From Pseudomonadota bacterium (GTDB lineage: Bacteria > Pseudomonadota > Gammaproteobacteria > Steroidobacterales > Steroidobacteraceae): a stretch of 64,000 bases of DNA. Shown here piece after piece: positions 1-8,172 of this stretch; within the stretch, counting starts at the first letter, position 1, and the number at the start of each line of letters is the position of its first letter. Both the position numbers and the translations under genes were made by a program. The notes below the pieces were generated by a model. That model did no database searches. It had not been told where the DNA came from and saw only the letters and a program-made list of their open reading frames with translations. The stretch is taken from NCBI GenBank assembly GCA_021847105.1, contig JAJZUT010000014.1, forward strand, positions 50,662-114,661, written 5' to 3'.

Positions 1-2
1 CG

Positions 3-139
3 GATGTCATCGCGACCGCCCCGGCCATCGCCAACGCGCTCTACACCGCGATCGGCGTGCGCCTCGCAACTTGCCCATGACGCCGGCTGCGGTGCTCGGC
101 GCGCTCGATCGCCTGGACCGGGAGGACAGAGCGCCATGA
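3..139 (+). pseudogene. Xanthine dehydrogenase-type molybdopterin subunit, 3' remnant (frameshifted)
   Basis: The reading frame from base 3 gives DVIATAPAIANALYTAIGVR, which matches the conserved C-terminus of YagR/XdhB-like molybdenum-binding subunits. This frame hits a TGA at 78-80. A shifted frame from about base 65 restores the family ending RNLPMTPAAVLGALDRL and stops at 137-139, so one frameshift at about 63-66 breaks the gene. The rest lies left of the window. The stop overlaps the ATG of the next relic (ATGA at 136-139), the coupling expected in a xanthine dehydrogenase operon. The assignment rests on recognised family sequence; loss of function is inferred from the frameshift, barring sequencing error. 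Confidence 0.7.
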
Positions 140-831
140 ACCGGTTTGAATAGCGGAGTCCGCGTGACATCGAACAGGCCGCCGGCGCCGCCACTGCCAC
201 CGTGGCGGCCGCGATGGTGAGCACCGCGGGTACACCGCCCGCTGATGCGGCGCTCCTGAAGGCCGGCTGACTCGATCTGATGAAGCAGGATCTGCTGCGA
301 CCGCGCCGTCTGATCAACCTGCGGCACATCGCGGGCCTCGATCGAATCGAGCCTTCCGCGGCTGGGCTGCGCATCGGCCCGAACGTCACGCTGGCGCAGC
401 TTGCGGCCAGCGAGCCGGTTCGGACACGCCATCAGGCGTTGGCCGATGCGGGGGACGCCGCCAGTGCGCAGATCCGCCAGATTGCGACCCTCGCCGGCGA
501 CCTGCTGCAGCGGCGCCGTTGCTGGTAGCTGCGCCTCTGTGAGACCGACTCGCTCGACTGGCCGGTTGCCGAGGTCGCCGTCGTGCTCGATCTTGTTGCA
601 GGCGTCTGCCGCAGCGCAGCGGTCGTGCTCGGCGCTGCCGCTCCGGTTCCGCACCGCGCAACTGCCGCGCAGAGCACGCTCACCGGCCGGACGATCGAAG
701 AGCCACTCGCCCGGTCCGCCGCGCGGGCGGCCCTGCAGGGCGCGCGACCGCTGAGCGGCAACCGCTACAAGCTGCCGATTTTCGAGGCCCTGGTGCGTCG
801 CGCCGTACTCGCCGCGCAGCAGGCGGCCTGA
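136..831 (+). pseudogene. Xanthine dehydrogenase-type FAD-binding subunit, degraded
   Basis: One reading frame from ATG 136 carries recognisable YagS-like segments. These are an N-terminal MNRFE followed by RSPRDIEQA, then LMKQDLLRPRRLINLRHI and GLRIGPNVTLAQLA, the QIRQIATLAGDLLQRRRCW block, and a C-terminal block DWPVAEVAVVLDL to GNRYKLPIFEALVRRAVLAA. In-frame stops interrupt it at 151-153, 268-270 (within the normal KAGGTD FAD-binding motif) and 526-528. About 100 residues normally found between the RRCW and DWPVAE blocks are missing, which points to an internal deletion. The frame is otherwise kept, so the decay looks recent. It follows the molybdopterin-subunit relic directly. Confidence 0.72.
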
Positions 832-945
832 GGACCGGCCTGCGCCCTGGGACCGTGCCGGCCCCCGCGATGAAACCTGCGCCGCGCCGCGCGGTCAAAG
901 CCTCTGTCCGGCTCGCGGGGAGCCGGTCGACTCAAGGAGGTGCCT

Positions 946-1479
946 ATGCGTAAGAATGTGCTTGCCGGGGCCCTAGCGGGCCTGGCGCTGCCGGCCATGG
1001 CGCTGGCGGCGCAACCGATCCTGATTCGCGTTTCGGGAAACACGGTGCCCATGCACGAGGTCGTACAGGTGGTGCATACCACGGCCGGACCCGTGCGCGT
1101 GCATACCTGGAGCTGGCGTGAACCAAACGGCGCCGCCACGTTCCAAGTGACCGAAAGCCGTGGCGCGCCGCCCGTCATGCCGACCTGGGCACTCGCACAA
1201 ATGCGTGCGATGCAGGCCCAGATTGCGCAGCTGCAGCTGTTGCAGACCGCGTTGGCGCGCCCGCTGTTCATGATGCCGGCTCCGCCCATTCCCGTGATGT
1301 TCGGTGCACCGCTGCTGATGCCCATGCCTGGTCAGGCGCCGCTCGAGGTCCGCTTCCTGCGACCCAGGATTCCGCTGCGCCTCGCCCCTGCGCCGACGCG
1401 CGTGCTGGTCATCCTGCCGGCCCAAGCGGCGCCCCCGGCGGCTCCGACGCCCAAGCGGCACCACGGCCACCTGGTCTGA
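946..1479 (+). CDS. Secreted hypothetical protein, Pro/Ala-rich C-terminus
   Basis: This 177-residue protein belongs to no family I recognise. The ATG at 946 is chosen because AAGGAGG lies five bases upstream and it opens a clean Sec signal peptide (MRKNVLAGALAGLALPAMALA, cleavage after about residue 22). The mature part has a short beta-rich segment (ILIRVSGNTVPMHEVVQVV, then HTWSWREPNGAATFQVTE), a Met/Gln-rich middle and a proline/alanine-rich tail ending in basic and histidine residues. A strong hairpin follows the stop at once, suggesting a single-gene transcript. It is probably periplasmic or extracellular; its function is unknown. Confidence 0.6.
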   Translation: MRKNVLAGALAGLALPAMALAAQPILIRVSGNTVPMHEVVQVVHTTAGPVRVHTWSWREPNGAATFQVTESRGAPPVMPTWALAQMRAMQAQIAQLQLLQTALARPLFMMPAPPIPVMFGAPLLMPMPGQAPLEVRFLRPRIPLRLAPAPTRVLVILPAQAAPPAAPTPKRHHGHLV

Positions 1480-1486
1480 GCTAACG

Positions 1487-1517
1487 GGCGCCGGGGGGAC
1501 CTCGTCCCCTCGGCGCC
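1487..1517 (+). terminator. Hairpin terminator after the secreted hypothetical gene
   Basis: GGCGCCGGGGGGAC (1487-1500) and GTCCCCTCGGCGCC (1504-1517) form a 14-bp stem with one mismatch and a 3-base loop, starting 8 bases after the stop codon. There is no clear T-tract, so intrinsic termination is likely but not certain. Confidence 0.55.
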
Positions 1518-1666
1518 GCGAGTGCGCCCATCCCCCACGCACCGCCACGACGGAATCCGGAACGGGCGCTGCGTACGCAACGCCACTGCGGGCCGAAGGC
1601 GCATGCGGTGCGCTGGCATATTCGCTACGATCGACTCCAGTCGCATCCGATGATGAGGCAAAGTCG

Positions 1667-1855
1667 ATGAAAATCGTGGCACTGCTGAAGAACGTCGCCT
1701 TGGGCGCTTCCGCGGGCGTCGCCGTGCTCACCGCGCTGCCGATCTTCGGCGCCGTCGGCACACTCACGACCGCAGGCGCGGTGGTCGGATCCCTCGTTGG
1801 GGGCGCCGCCGGCGTGCTCGACACGTTGCGCACGCAGCGGACCCCGGGTACCTGA
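1667..1855 (+). CDS. Small hydrophobic membrane protein, hypothetical
   Basis: A 62-residue protein. It has a short basic start (MKIVALLKNVALG), two hydrophobic stretches rich in Ala, Gly and Val (about residues 10-30 and 33-50) and a basic tail (DTLRTQRTPGT). A purine-rich GATGAGG sits upstream of the ATG. The glycine-rich second stretch (AVVGSLVGGAAGVL) resembles glycine-zipper membrane segments, though no specific family is recognised. It stands alone, with its 3' end facing the nucleotidyltransferase gene on the other strand. It may not be expressed; small size makes the call tentative. Confidence 0.4.
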   Translation: MKIVALLKNVALGASAGVAVLTALPIFGAVGTLTTAGAVVGSLVGGAAGVLDTLRTQRTPGT

Positions 1856-1893
1856 GCTCGAGGCCAGGGCTGCGGCGCACTCGACCGATCAGC

Positions 1894-2877
1894 TCACGCG
1901 CCGGCCGCGCTCTGCAACACATGCAGGCGATGGTGCTGGGCTGCAAGACTAAGAAACGCCGTGCTGGCGCGCACCCGTATCGCGGCCCCCGGCCTCGGTC
2001 CCTTGCGCAGCGCCTCCTCGACGCGCCGCGGCGTGCCGAGGTCGCTCCAGCCGCACGTCGGCACTGTCAACACGCGGAATGCCTGCTCCTGGCCGGCGAC
2101 GATATCGCGCGAGAAATCCAAACTCGGCAATGCCTCGTACAGTGCCGCGAGCCGCCCCTTTCCAGGCTGCGTGCGCTCGGCCGCAAGCGCGCATTGCATT
2201 GCCACCACGACTGGCGCAACACGCGCGCGGAATAATTCGAGCAACGCCTGAGCGCTCGCGACGACGATGAAGGCGTTCCACAGCCCGCCGGCCCGAATGA
2301 GTTCGCGCGTCTGCGCGAGAGAGGGCTTCTCGACGAAGCGCGTCACGGTCATCGCGCCGCGCCCATCACCCTCGCCCGGCACAATATAGCCGAGCTCGGG
2401 GTCCGCCTCCTCCGGCTCAATGCCCATCAACAGCGTTTCTTGCGTGCGCCAACGCAGTTGCTCGAGTGCGGCCGCGAGCGAACTGGCGAGCACTGACTCC
2501 TGTTGAACGAGATGATCGGACGGCAGCAGCACGAGATTGGCTTGCGGATCACGCGCGATGATCTGCAGCAGCGGCAGGAGAATTCCGACGGCCGTACCGC
2601 AGTTGCGCGGTTGTACGATGACGTTGTCCGTCGGCAGCGCCGTCAGTGCATCCTGCCACCACCGCCGGTGCTGCTCGGCCACGACGACACAGGTATGCGA
2701 CTCGTCGGTCAACGTGTGCGCGCGGCGCAGCGCTTCGTGCAACAACGGTGGGCCATCGAACAACGAGCAGAACTGCTTCGGGACTGCCGTCCCCGAGGGT
2801 GCTGTGGTGAGGGACTTCAGACGACTGCCCTCGCCTGCCGCCAGCACCAGCGCCCACACGTTATTCGTTTCTGGCAT
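1894..2877 (-). CDS. Mannose-1-phosphate guanylyltransferase-like nucleotidyltransferase
   Basis: This 327-residue protein has the GT-A nucleotidyltransferase signature near the N-terminus (LVLAAGEGSRLKSL, residues 10-23). It also has PKQFCSLFDGPPLL, LLPSDHLV, the catalytic-region FVEKPS and a late CGWSDLGTPRRV motif, all typical of ManC/GMP enzymes that make GDP-mannose from mannose 1-phosphate and GTP. It lacks the C-terminal phosphomannose isomerase domain of bifunctional ManC, and about 330 residues fits the short form. ATG 2877 has an AGGAG 8-9 bases upstream. No capsule or LPS genes flank it, so the sugar is inferred from motifs only. Confidence 0.75.
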   Translation of the reverse strand: MPETNNVWALVLAAGEGSRLKSLTTAPSGTAVPKQFCSLFDGPPLLHEALRRAHTLTDESHTCVVVAEQHRRWWQDALTALPTDNVIVQPRNCGTAVGILLPLLQIIARDPQANLVLLPSDHLVQQESVLASSLAAALEQLRWRTQETLLMGIEPEEADPELGYIVPGEGDGRGAMTVTRFVEKPSLAQTRELIRAGGLWNAFIVVASAQALLELFRARVAPVVVAMQCALAAERTQPGKGRLAALYEALPSLDFSRDIVAGQEQAFRVLTVPTCGWSDLGTPRRVEEALRKGPRPGAAIRVRASTAFLSLAAQHHRLHVLQSAAGA

Positions 2878-3050
2878 GACACCCGCTCCTGAGGTCTAGG
2901 CTTACGGGGAGTGCCTTTCGGCAATCAACCCGCACATTTTACAATGATTCCCTATGTTGAGTCCTGCCAGTATCGTGGGTTCCCGCAGCAGGAGAAAAAT
3001 AAAACATCGCGCACCGGCAGTGCGTCTGCCCACAGCGACGGCATCGCGCG

Positions 3051-3719
3051 TCACCGCGAGGAATCTTTCTTCTGCGTGTGCGCAACCGGCGCAGGCCCAT
3101 CGGCAGCGGTGTCATGCCGATGGGCCGCCGCTTCCGAGGCCTCCTGATGCAGCGGCTCCATTCTGACCGTGACCTGCACCGCGGCGAGTCGCTGGTACAG
3201 CCGCCGCTTGCGGTAGAGCGGCACCCATCCGTAGACGAGCGTTTCGATGGGACGCCACAGCGCGAGCCACGCCAGGATGATGAGTCCCTCATCGAGCAGC
3301 GGCGAGCGTCCGTGTGTCGAGAGCCGCGCAAGGATGCCGCGCGCACTCATGGCGAGCAGAAAAATCACGACCCCGCCCAACAGCGCGAGCTGGCCGAGTT
3401 TTGTCTGCTCCCGCAGGCGCAGCGCGGCGGAATGCGCCATGCGCGTGTAATAGTGTTCCACGGCGGGCTGCAGGTCACCCGCCAGGTCCGCGCCCTCGGT
3501 GGCGTGCACGTGCAGATGCCATGCCACCGCAGAGCGGTTTTCGCTGAATTCTTCTTCGATGAAAGCCGCCGCCTGCGCGTCCAGGTCGCGATCCCAGAAC
3601 GGCGAGGCATCGAGCAAATTGAACAGCTGCGCCAGATTGCGCACCCGCACGCTGACCGTCGCGGCACGCGTTGGATGCGCCGGGAAGCGATGTCTGCCGA
3701 GCACGGGTCTGGCGGTCAC
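3051..3719 (-). CDS. Hypothetical membrane protein with two transmembrane segments
   Basis: A 222-residue protein starting at GTG 3719; no strong ribosome-binding site is evident. A soluble N-terminal half (about residues 20-105, with an acidic segment FIEEEFSENRSAVAWHLHVH) precedes two hydrophobic helices, LGQLALLGGVVIFLLAMSA (about 108-126) and GLIILAWLALWRPIETLVYG (about 145-164). A basic cytoplasmic stretch (YRKRRLYQRLAAVQV) and a His/Ala-rich tail follow. No enzymatic motif is visible and I do not recognise the family. It is divergent from groEL, with 176 bases between the starts. Confidence 0.55.
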   Translation of the reverse strand: MTARPVLGRHRFPAHPTRAATVSVRVRNLAQLFNLLDASPFWDRDLDAQAAAFIEEEFSENRSAVAWHLHVHATEGADLAGDLQPAVEHYYTRMAHSAALRLREQTKLGQLALLGGVVIFLLAMSARGILARLSTHGRSPLLDEGLIILAWLALWRPIETLVYGWVPLYRKRRLYQRLAAVQVTVRMEPLHQEASEAAAHRHDTAADGPAPVAHTQKKDSSR

Positions 3720-3895
3720 GGTGAATGCCCCAAGGTCGATCTCACGGTACCGGAGTTCTGCAGCGCGCAGCCTCCTGCGCCACCGCCCGCCCGGTAATGC
3801 GCACTAGTACGGATTTCTCACGGCCCTGGCGGTGCCTACGCTAGCGCAGCGTTGTGGCGCACCCACCAAACGCACCGCTTGCGAGGAGTAACTCC

Positions 3896-5515
3896 ATGAG
3901 CGCCAAACAAGTGCTGTTCCGCTCCGCCGCGCGCGAGAAGATCCTGCGCGGAGCGACCCAGCTGGCCGATGCGGTGCGCATTACCCTCGGCCCGAAATCC
4001 AAGTCAGTGCTCATCCAGAGGAAGTGGGGTGCGCCGCTCGTGTGCAACGATGGCGTCACCATCGCCAAGGAGATGGAGCTCGAGGATCCGGAGGAGAATC
4101 TCGGTGCACAGATGCTGCGCCAGGCTGCAGAGAAAACCGGCGAGCGGGTCGGCGACGGCACCAGCACCGCGACACTGCTGGCGCAGGCGATCTACGCCGA
4201 CGGGGTGCGCAATGTCGCCGCTGGAGCGAGCGCCGTCGATCTGAAGCGGGGACTCGATCGGGCACTTGTCGCAGCCGTGCAGTCTCTGAAGGCCATGGCC
4301 AAGCCGGTTGAGAGCCGCAAGGAGCGCGTGCAAGTGGCGAGCATCTCCGCGCACAACGATACGGCCATCGGTGAGCTGGTCGCCGATGCGATGGAGAAAG
4401 TCGGCGGCGACGGGGTGATCACGGTCGAGGAGTCCAAAACCACCGAGACCGCGCTTGAGGTGCTCGAGGGCCTGCAGTTCGACCGCGGTTACCTCTCGCC
4501 CTACTTCATCACCGATGCAGCCAGCATGGAGGCGGTGCTCGAAGATGCCTACCTGCTCATGTGCGACCGCAAGCTGACCATCCTCAAGGACGTCCTGGGA
4601 CTGCTCGAGCAGGTCGCCAAAGCCTCCCGGCCGATCCTGTTCATTGCCGAGGACATCGAAGGCGAGGCACTCGCCACACTGATCGTCAATCAGGTGCGCG
4701 GTGTACTGAAGAGCTGTGCGGTGAAGGCACCGGGCTTTGGCGAGCGACGCAAGGCACTGCTCGAGGACATCGCTACGCTCACCGGGGGAACCGTGATCGC
4801 GGAGGAACTCGGCGTGAAGCTCGAGGATGCGCGGCTCGAGCAGCTCGGTCGCGCACGGCGCATCGTCATCGACAAAGACACCACAACGCTCATCGGCGGC
4901 GCCGGCGAGAAGCCGCGCATCGAGGCGCGCATCAACATGCTGCGCAAGGAGATCGACGAAGCGGGCAGCGACTACGACCGCGACAAGCTCAAGGAGCGAC
5001 TCGCCAAGCTCGCCGGCGGCGTCGCGGTGATTCGGGTGGGAGCCCCGTCGGAATCGGAAATGAAGGCGCGCAAGGAGGCTCTCGACGATGCGATCAGTTC
5101 CACCAAGGCGGCGGTTGCCGAAGGCATCGTGCCCGGAGGGGGGCTCGCTCTGCTGCGCGCGAGCGCCGCTGTGCTTGCCAGCGAGACCGAGTGCAGCGGT
5201 GATGAGCGCACCGGAGCGCAGATCCTGCGCCGCGCGCTTGAGGCCCCCACCCGCCAGATCGCGGAGAATTCCGCGGCGGACGGCGGTGTGGTGGTCGACC
5301 GCATGCTCAACGGCAGTGGCAACATCGGCTTCGATGCGGCAAGCAAGCGCTTCGTCGATCTGCTCGAGGCCGGCATCGTTGACCCGGTGAAGGTCGTGCG
5401 TACCGCGCTCGAGAATGCCGTGTCTGTCGCCAGCGTACTGCTGTTGACCGAGGCGACGTTGACCGAACGGCCGGAAAAACCGGCCGAGCCGAATGGCGCA
5501 GCCGAGGAGATGTAA
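3896..5515 (+). CDS. groEL: Chaperonin GroEL, orphan copy without groES
   Basis: A 539-residue 60-kDa chaperonin. ATG 3896 is chosen because GAGGAG lies about 10 bases upstream and the family start ([20 protein letters not shown]) follows. The ATP-binding elements are present: TLGPK at 30-34, the catalytic region NDGVTIAKE (Asp52) and GDGTSTAT with Asp87, where most GroELs have GDGTTTAT. Apical and equatorial domains are intact ([21 protein letters not shown]). It is unusual in having no groES next to it and in ending [17 protein letters not shown], without the GGM-repeat tail. It is likely a second, divergent chaperonin rather than the main housekeeping copy. No CIRCE element is seen upstream. 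Confidence 0.93.
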   Translation: MSAKQVLFRSAAREKILRGATQLADAVRITLGPKSKSVLIQRKWGAPLVCNDGVTIAKEMELEDPEENLGAQMLRQAAEKTGERVGDGTSTATLLAQAIYADGVRNVAAGASAVDLKRGLDRALVAAVQSLKAMAKPVESRKERVQVASISAHNDTAIGELVADAMEKVGGDGVITVEESKTTETALEVLEGLQFDRGYLSPYFITDAASMEAVLEDAYLLMCDRKLTILKDVLGLLEQVAKASRPILFIAEDIEGEALATLIVNQVRGVLKSCAVKAPGFGERRKALLEDIATLTGGTVIAEELGVKLEDARLEQLGRARRIVIDKDTTTLIGGAGEKPRIEARINMLRKEIDEAGSDYDRDKLKERLAKLAGGVAVIRVGAPSESEMKARKEALDDAISSTKAAVAEGIVPGGGLALLRASAAVLASETECSGDERTGAQILRRALEAPTRQIAENSAADGGVVVDRMLNGSGNIGFDAASKRFVDLLEAGIVDPVKVVRTALENAVSVASVLLLTEATLTERPEKPAEPNGAAEEM

Positions 5516-5602
5516 GCGCGGCAAAGATCGCACCAATGTTGATGCCAACCCGCTCGCTCGCGGATAATCGGTGCGGTTCACCCCCTGCGCGGAGAGCCCC
5601 TC

Positions 5603-6280
5603 TTGCCCCACAACACCGTCAGCTTTCTGTTCGATCTGGACGGCACACTGGTCGACAGCGTGTACCAACATGTTCTCGCCTGGCAGCAGGCGCTGCACGC
5701 GGCCGGGATCGAGCTGTCGGTCTGGCGCATCCACCGGCGAATCGGCATGAGCGGGGGGCTATTTACTGAGATGCTACTGCGCGAGGTCTCGGTCGCCATT
5801 ACCCCGGAGCTGCTTGAAACGCTGCAGCGACACCACGCCGAGGCGTATGCGCGGCTGGTGCCGTGGGTCCGTCCGCTGCCGGGCGCCAAGGAGTTGCTCG
5901 CCTATCTGAGCGAAGCCGGACTGCCGTGGGCGGTTGCCACCAGCGGCCGCATGAACTCCGCACAGTTCAATCTGCAAGCCCTTGGGATCGATCCGGCCCG
6001 AGTCGCCGTGATCACGCGCGACGACGTGGCGCACGCCAAGCCCGACCCGGATCTGTTCCTCGCCGCAGCGGCGCGGCTTGGCACCGACATCCACTCCGCC
6101 GTCATCGTGGGGGACAGCATCTGGGACATGCTCGCCGCACGCCGTGCACACGGACTGGGCGTCGGCCTGCTCTCCGGCGGCTATGGCCAGGAGGAGCTCG
6201 CGCGCTCCGGCGCGATTCGCGTCTACGATGATCCGGCCGATCTGCTGCGCCACATCGATGAGGTCGGTGGCCGGATCTGA
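5603..6280 (+). CDS. HAD-superfamily phosphatase
   Basis: A 225-residue HAD hydrolase with all four motifs: DLDGTLVDS near the N-terminus (nucleophile Asp11), ATSGRMN (motif II), KPDPDLFLAAAARLG (motif III) and VGDSIWDMLAARRA (motif IV). The helical cap of about 80 residues between motifs I and II places it with the phosphoglycolate phosphatase/beta-phosphoglucomutase type. The substrate cannot be read from the sequence. The start is a TTG at 5603 with GGAG about ten bases upstream; no ATG is placed as well. It lies 87 bases after groEL on the same strand and may be co-transcribed. Confidence 0.8.
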   Translation: MPHNTVSFLFDLDGTLVDSVYQHVLAWQQALHAAGIELSVWRIHRRIGMSGGLFTEMLLREVSVAITPELLETLQRHHAEAYARLVPWVRPLPGAKELLAYLSEAGLPWAVATSGRMNSAQFNLQALGIDPARVAVITRDDVAHAKPDPDLFLAAAARLGTDIHSAVIVGDSIWDMLAARRAHGLGVGLLSGGYGQEELARSGAIRVYDDPADLLRHIDEVGGRI

Positions 6281-6395
6281 GGCATGACGCTCACGGGGCA
6301 CGAACGTGCAGTCGGCTCTCCCAGCGTGAAACGGCGTCAGAGCCTTCCTCCGTCTGCAGTCCGAGACTCGCCAAATCCGCCGGTCTGACCCGCCA

Positions 6396-7937
6396 TCACG
6401 CGGGGTGCACGTAATCGACCTCGGTCATCATGCCGTCCATCAGATGCACAAGGTTGTGACAGTGCAGCACCCATCGGCCGGGGGGTGAGTTGGCAAGGAA
6501 ACGCCACGTGCTCGTCCCACCCGCCGGTACCAGCGTCGTGTCCTTGCGCAGTGGGTACCGCAGGCGCTGGCCGGACTGTTCCACCAGTTCGAACACATGG
6601 CCGTGCAGATGCATCGGATGATCCATGTCAGTGGGATTGGTAAAGTGAATCTGCACGAGTTGCCCGCTGCGGACGCCAATCTTCGGCGTGTGCGGCCAAA
6701 TCTTCCCGTCGATCGTCCAGTGCGGATCACCCGGCATGCCCCCGCCGAGCCGCAATGTCTTGCGCACAGTGGCCGCCCCGAGCGGATCGGGCTCGCCGGC
6801 CGGAATCGGCTCGCCCGCTCCGGCCAGCCCATAGGTGAACAGACGGGCACCCGCGAGCGACGGCGGCGGTGCCTCAGGAGCCTGGTGGGCAGCCTCTGCG
6901 GTGCGGATCAGCACCGATTGGCGATGGTCATGAAGGTCGCCCGCGAGGCTCTCGAGCAACCAGGCGCCCGGCCGGGTCACTTCGAACCACGCATCGTAGC
7001 GCTCGGCAACGCCGATGCGCAGCGCATCGACCTGTACCGGATGTGGCAACAGGTTGCCGTCGCTGTGCGTGACCCGCAAGGAGTGGCCCGCCAGGCGCAC
7101 ATAGTGCGTCAGAGTCGGGCTTGCATTGAGCAGGCGCAGACGCACCGTCTGGCCCACTTTGACCATGAGGGGGCGGGTCTGCGGATAGGCGGCTCCGTTG
7201 ATGCAATGGGACAGGTAACGGACCGCATCACCCATCGTCATCGACATTGACTTCATCGCGGCAGGCTTGCCGGTCATGCCCCCCATGCCCCCCATGCCCC
7301 CCATGCTGCCCATGCTGCCCATGCCCGCCAGCGCGCGCATCCCGTCCGCATTCAAACCGGGCGGCGTGCCCACCGAAGCGTCGCTGCGCCCAGCGAGCGC
7401 TGCGCGCAAGCTGTCGAGGTCCGGCACGTCATGCAGGATCAGCACCACTTCCACGTCGGCGCGCGGTTCGCGCGGGTCCTCAACCAGGAATGCCCCGAAC
7501 AGACCGAGTGCATCCTGATCGCCCACGTGGGAGTGGTACCAGCGAAATCCCGGTGGATCGGGCTTGTAGGTGTAGATGAACTCCCCGCCGTCTGGCACCG
7601 GCGGCTGCGTCACATAGGGCACGCCGTCCATGTCATTGGGCAAAATCATGCCGTGCCAATGGATGGTGCTCGGCCTGCCAGTGTGGTTGATGAATCGGGC
7701 ACGGAAGGTCTGTCCGTAGCGCACCCGCAGCAGCGGGCCGGGCACGCGTCCGTTGTAGGCCAGCCCCGTGAAATTCACGCCGATGCGGTTGGGGTAACGG
7801 TATGGACGGGCCTCGAGCGTGACGTCGACCCGATCCCGATCCGCCGCGCGCGCGCTCAAGGGCGGCAGCACCATCCAGCTCATCGCCGCACTGCTGAGTG
7901 TCACTGACCGGTGCAGGAAATCACGGCGTCGCATCAT
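6396..7937 (-). CDS. Tat-exported multicopper oxidase with Met-rich segment
   Basis: This protein of about 513 residues has a twin-arginine signal (MMRRRDFLHRSVTL, then a hydrophobic stretch ending ARA). The copper motifs are complete: HWHG (about 93-96), WYHSHVGDQ, HPMHLHGH and the C-terminal HCHNLVHLMDGMM. A Met/Gly-rich insert at about residues 240-270 (GMGSMGSMGGMGGMGGM, then MKSMSMTM) resembles the methionine-rich copper-handling parts of CueO/CopA enzymes. I infer a role in periplasmic Cu(I) oxidation or copper tolerance; a laccase-like phenol oxidase acting on lignin-linked phenolics is the alternative. ATG 7937 (or the next codon, 7934) follows AAGGAG; the open frame upstream lacks a signal. 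It is convergent with the HAD gene. Confidence 0.85.
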   Translation of the reverse strand: MMRRRDFLHRSVTLSSAAMSWMVLPPLSARAADRDRVDVTLEARPYRYPNRIGVNFTGLAYNGRVPGPLLRVRYGQTFRARFINHTGRPSTIHWHGMILPNDMDGVPYVTQPPVPDGGEFIYTYKPDPPGFRWYHSHVGDQDALGLFGAFLVEDPREPRADVEVVLILHDVPDLDSLRAALAGRSDASVGTPPGLNADGMRALAGMGSMGSMGGMGGMGGMTGKPAAMKSMSMTMGDAVRYLSHCINGAAYPQTRPLMVKVGQTVRLRLLNASPTLTHYVRLAGHSLRVTHSDGNLLPHPVQVDALRIGVAERYDAWFEVTRPGAWLLESLAGDLHDHRQSVLIRTAEAAHQAPEAPPPSLAGARLFTYGLAGAGEPIPAGEPDPLGAATVRKTLRLGGGMPGDPHWTIDGKIWPHTPKIGVRSGQLVQIHFTNPTDMDHPMHLHGHVFELVEQSGQRLRYPLRKDTTLVPAGGTSTWRFLANSPPGRWVLHCHNLVHLMDGMMTEVDYVHPA

Positions 7938-7995
7938 TTTTCTCCTTCGCTGGCGCTCGACGGAAGCGGGCAGCAGATGCCCGTCGCTCCCCTCA

Positions 7996-8023
7996 CCCGC
8001 AGCCCGCAGCCCGCAGCCCGCAG
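7996..8023. repeat. Four tandem copies of CCCGCAG
   Basis: Four perfect head-to-tail 7-bp units lie just upstream of the multicopper oxidase start, in the gap before the XylE-like gene. It is a short slippage-type repeat with no evident function. Confidence 0.6.
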
Positions 8024-8172
8024 CAGCGCAGGCAGCGATGTCCGGGGTAAATTCACCACGACTCTGGGTAGACCCGCAGTGCTGCACCGGGTTCCGCGCG
8101 GCGCATGGGGAGCGCCGCCCTGAAGCCTACCGCAATCTCAGCGCCCGCGCGGCATCGGCGCCGCGGGAAGGC

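Noticed and set aside
4004..5734. Very long open frame on the minus strand over groEL
   Set aside because: It is antisense to an unmistakable GroEL. Its protein has no family features and the frame is open only because of third-codon GC bias.
7269..7330. Tandem ATGCCCCCC-type repeats, considered as a minisatellite or CRISPR
   Set aside because: They encode the Met/Gly-rich segment of the multicopper oxidase; no spacers or repeat array of CRISPR type occur.
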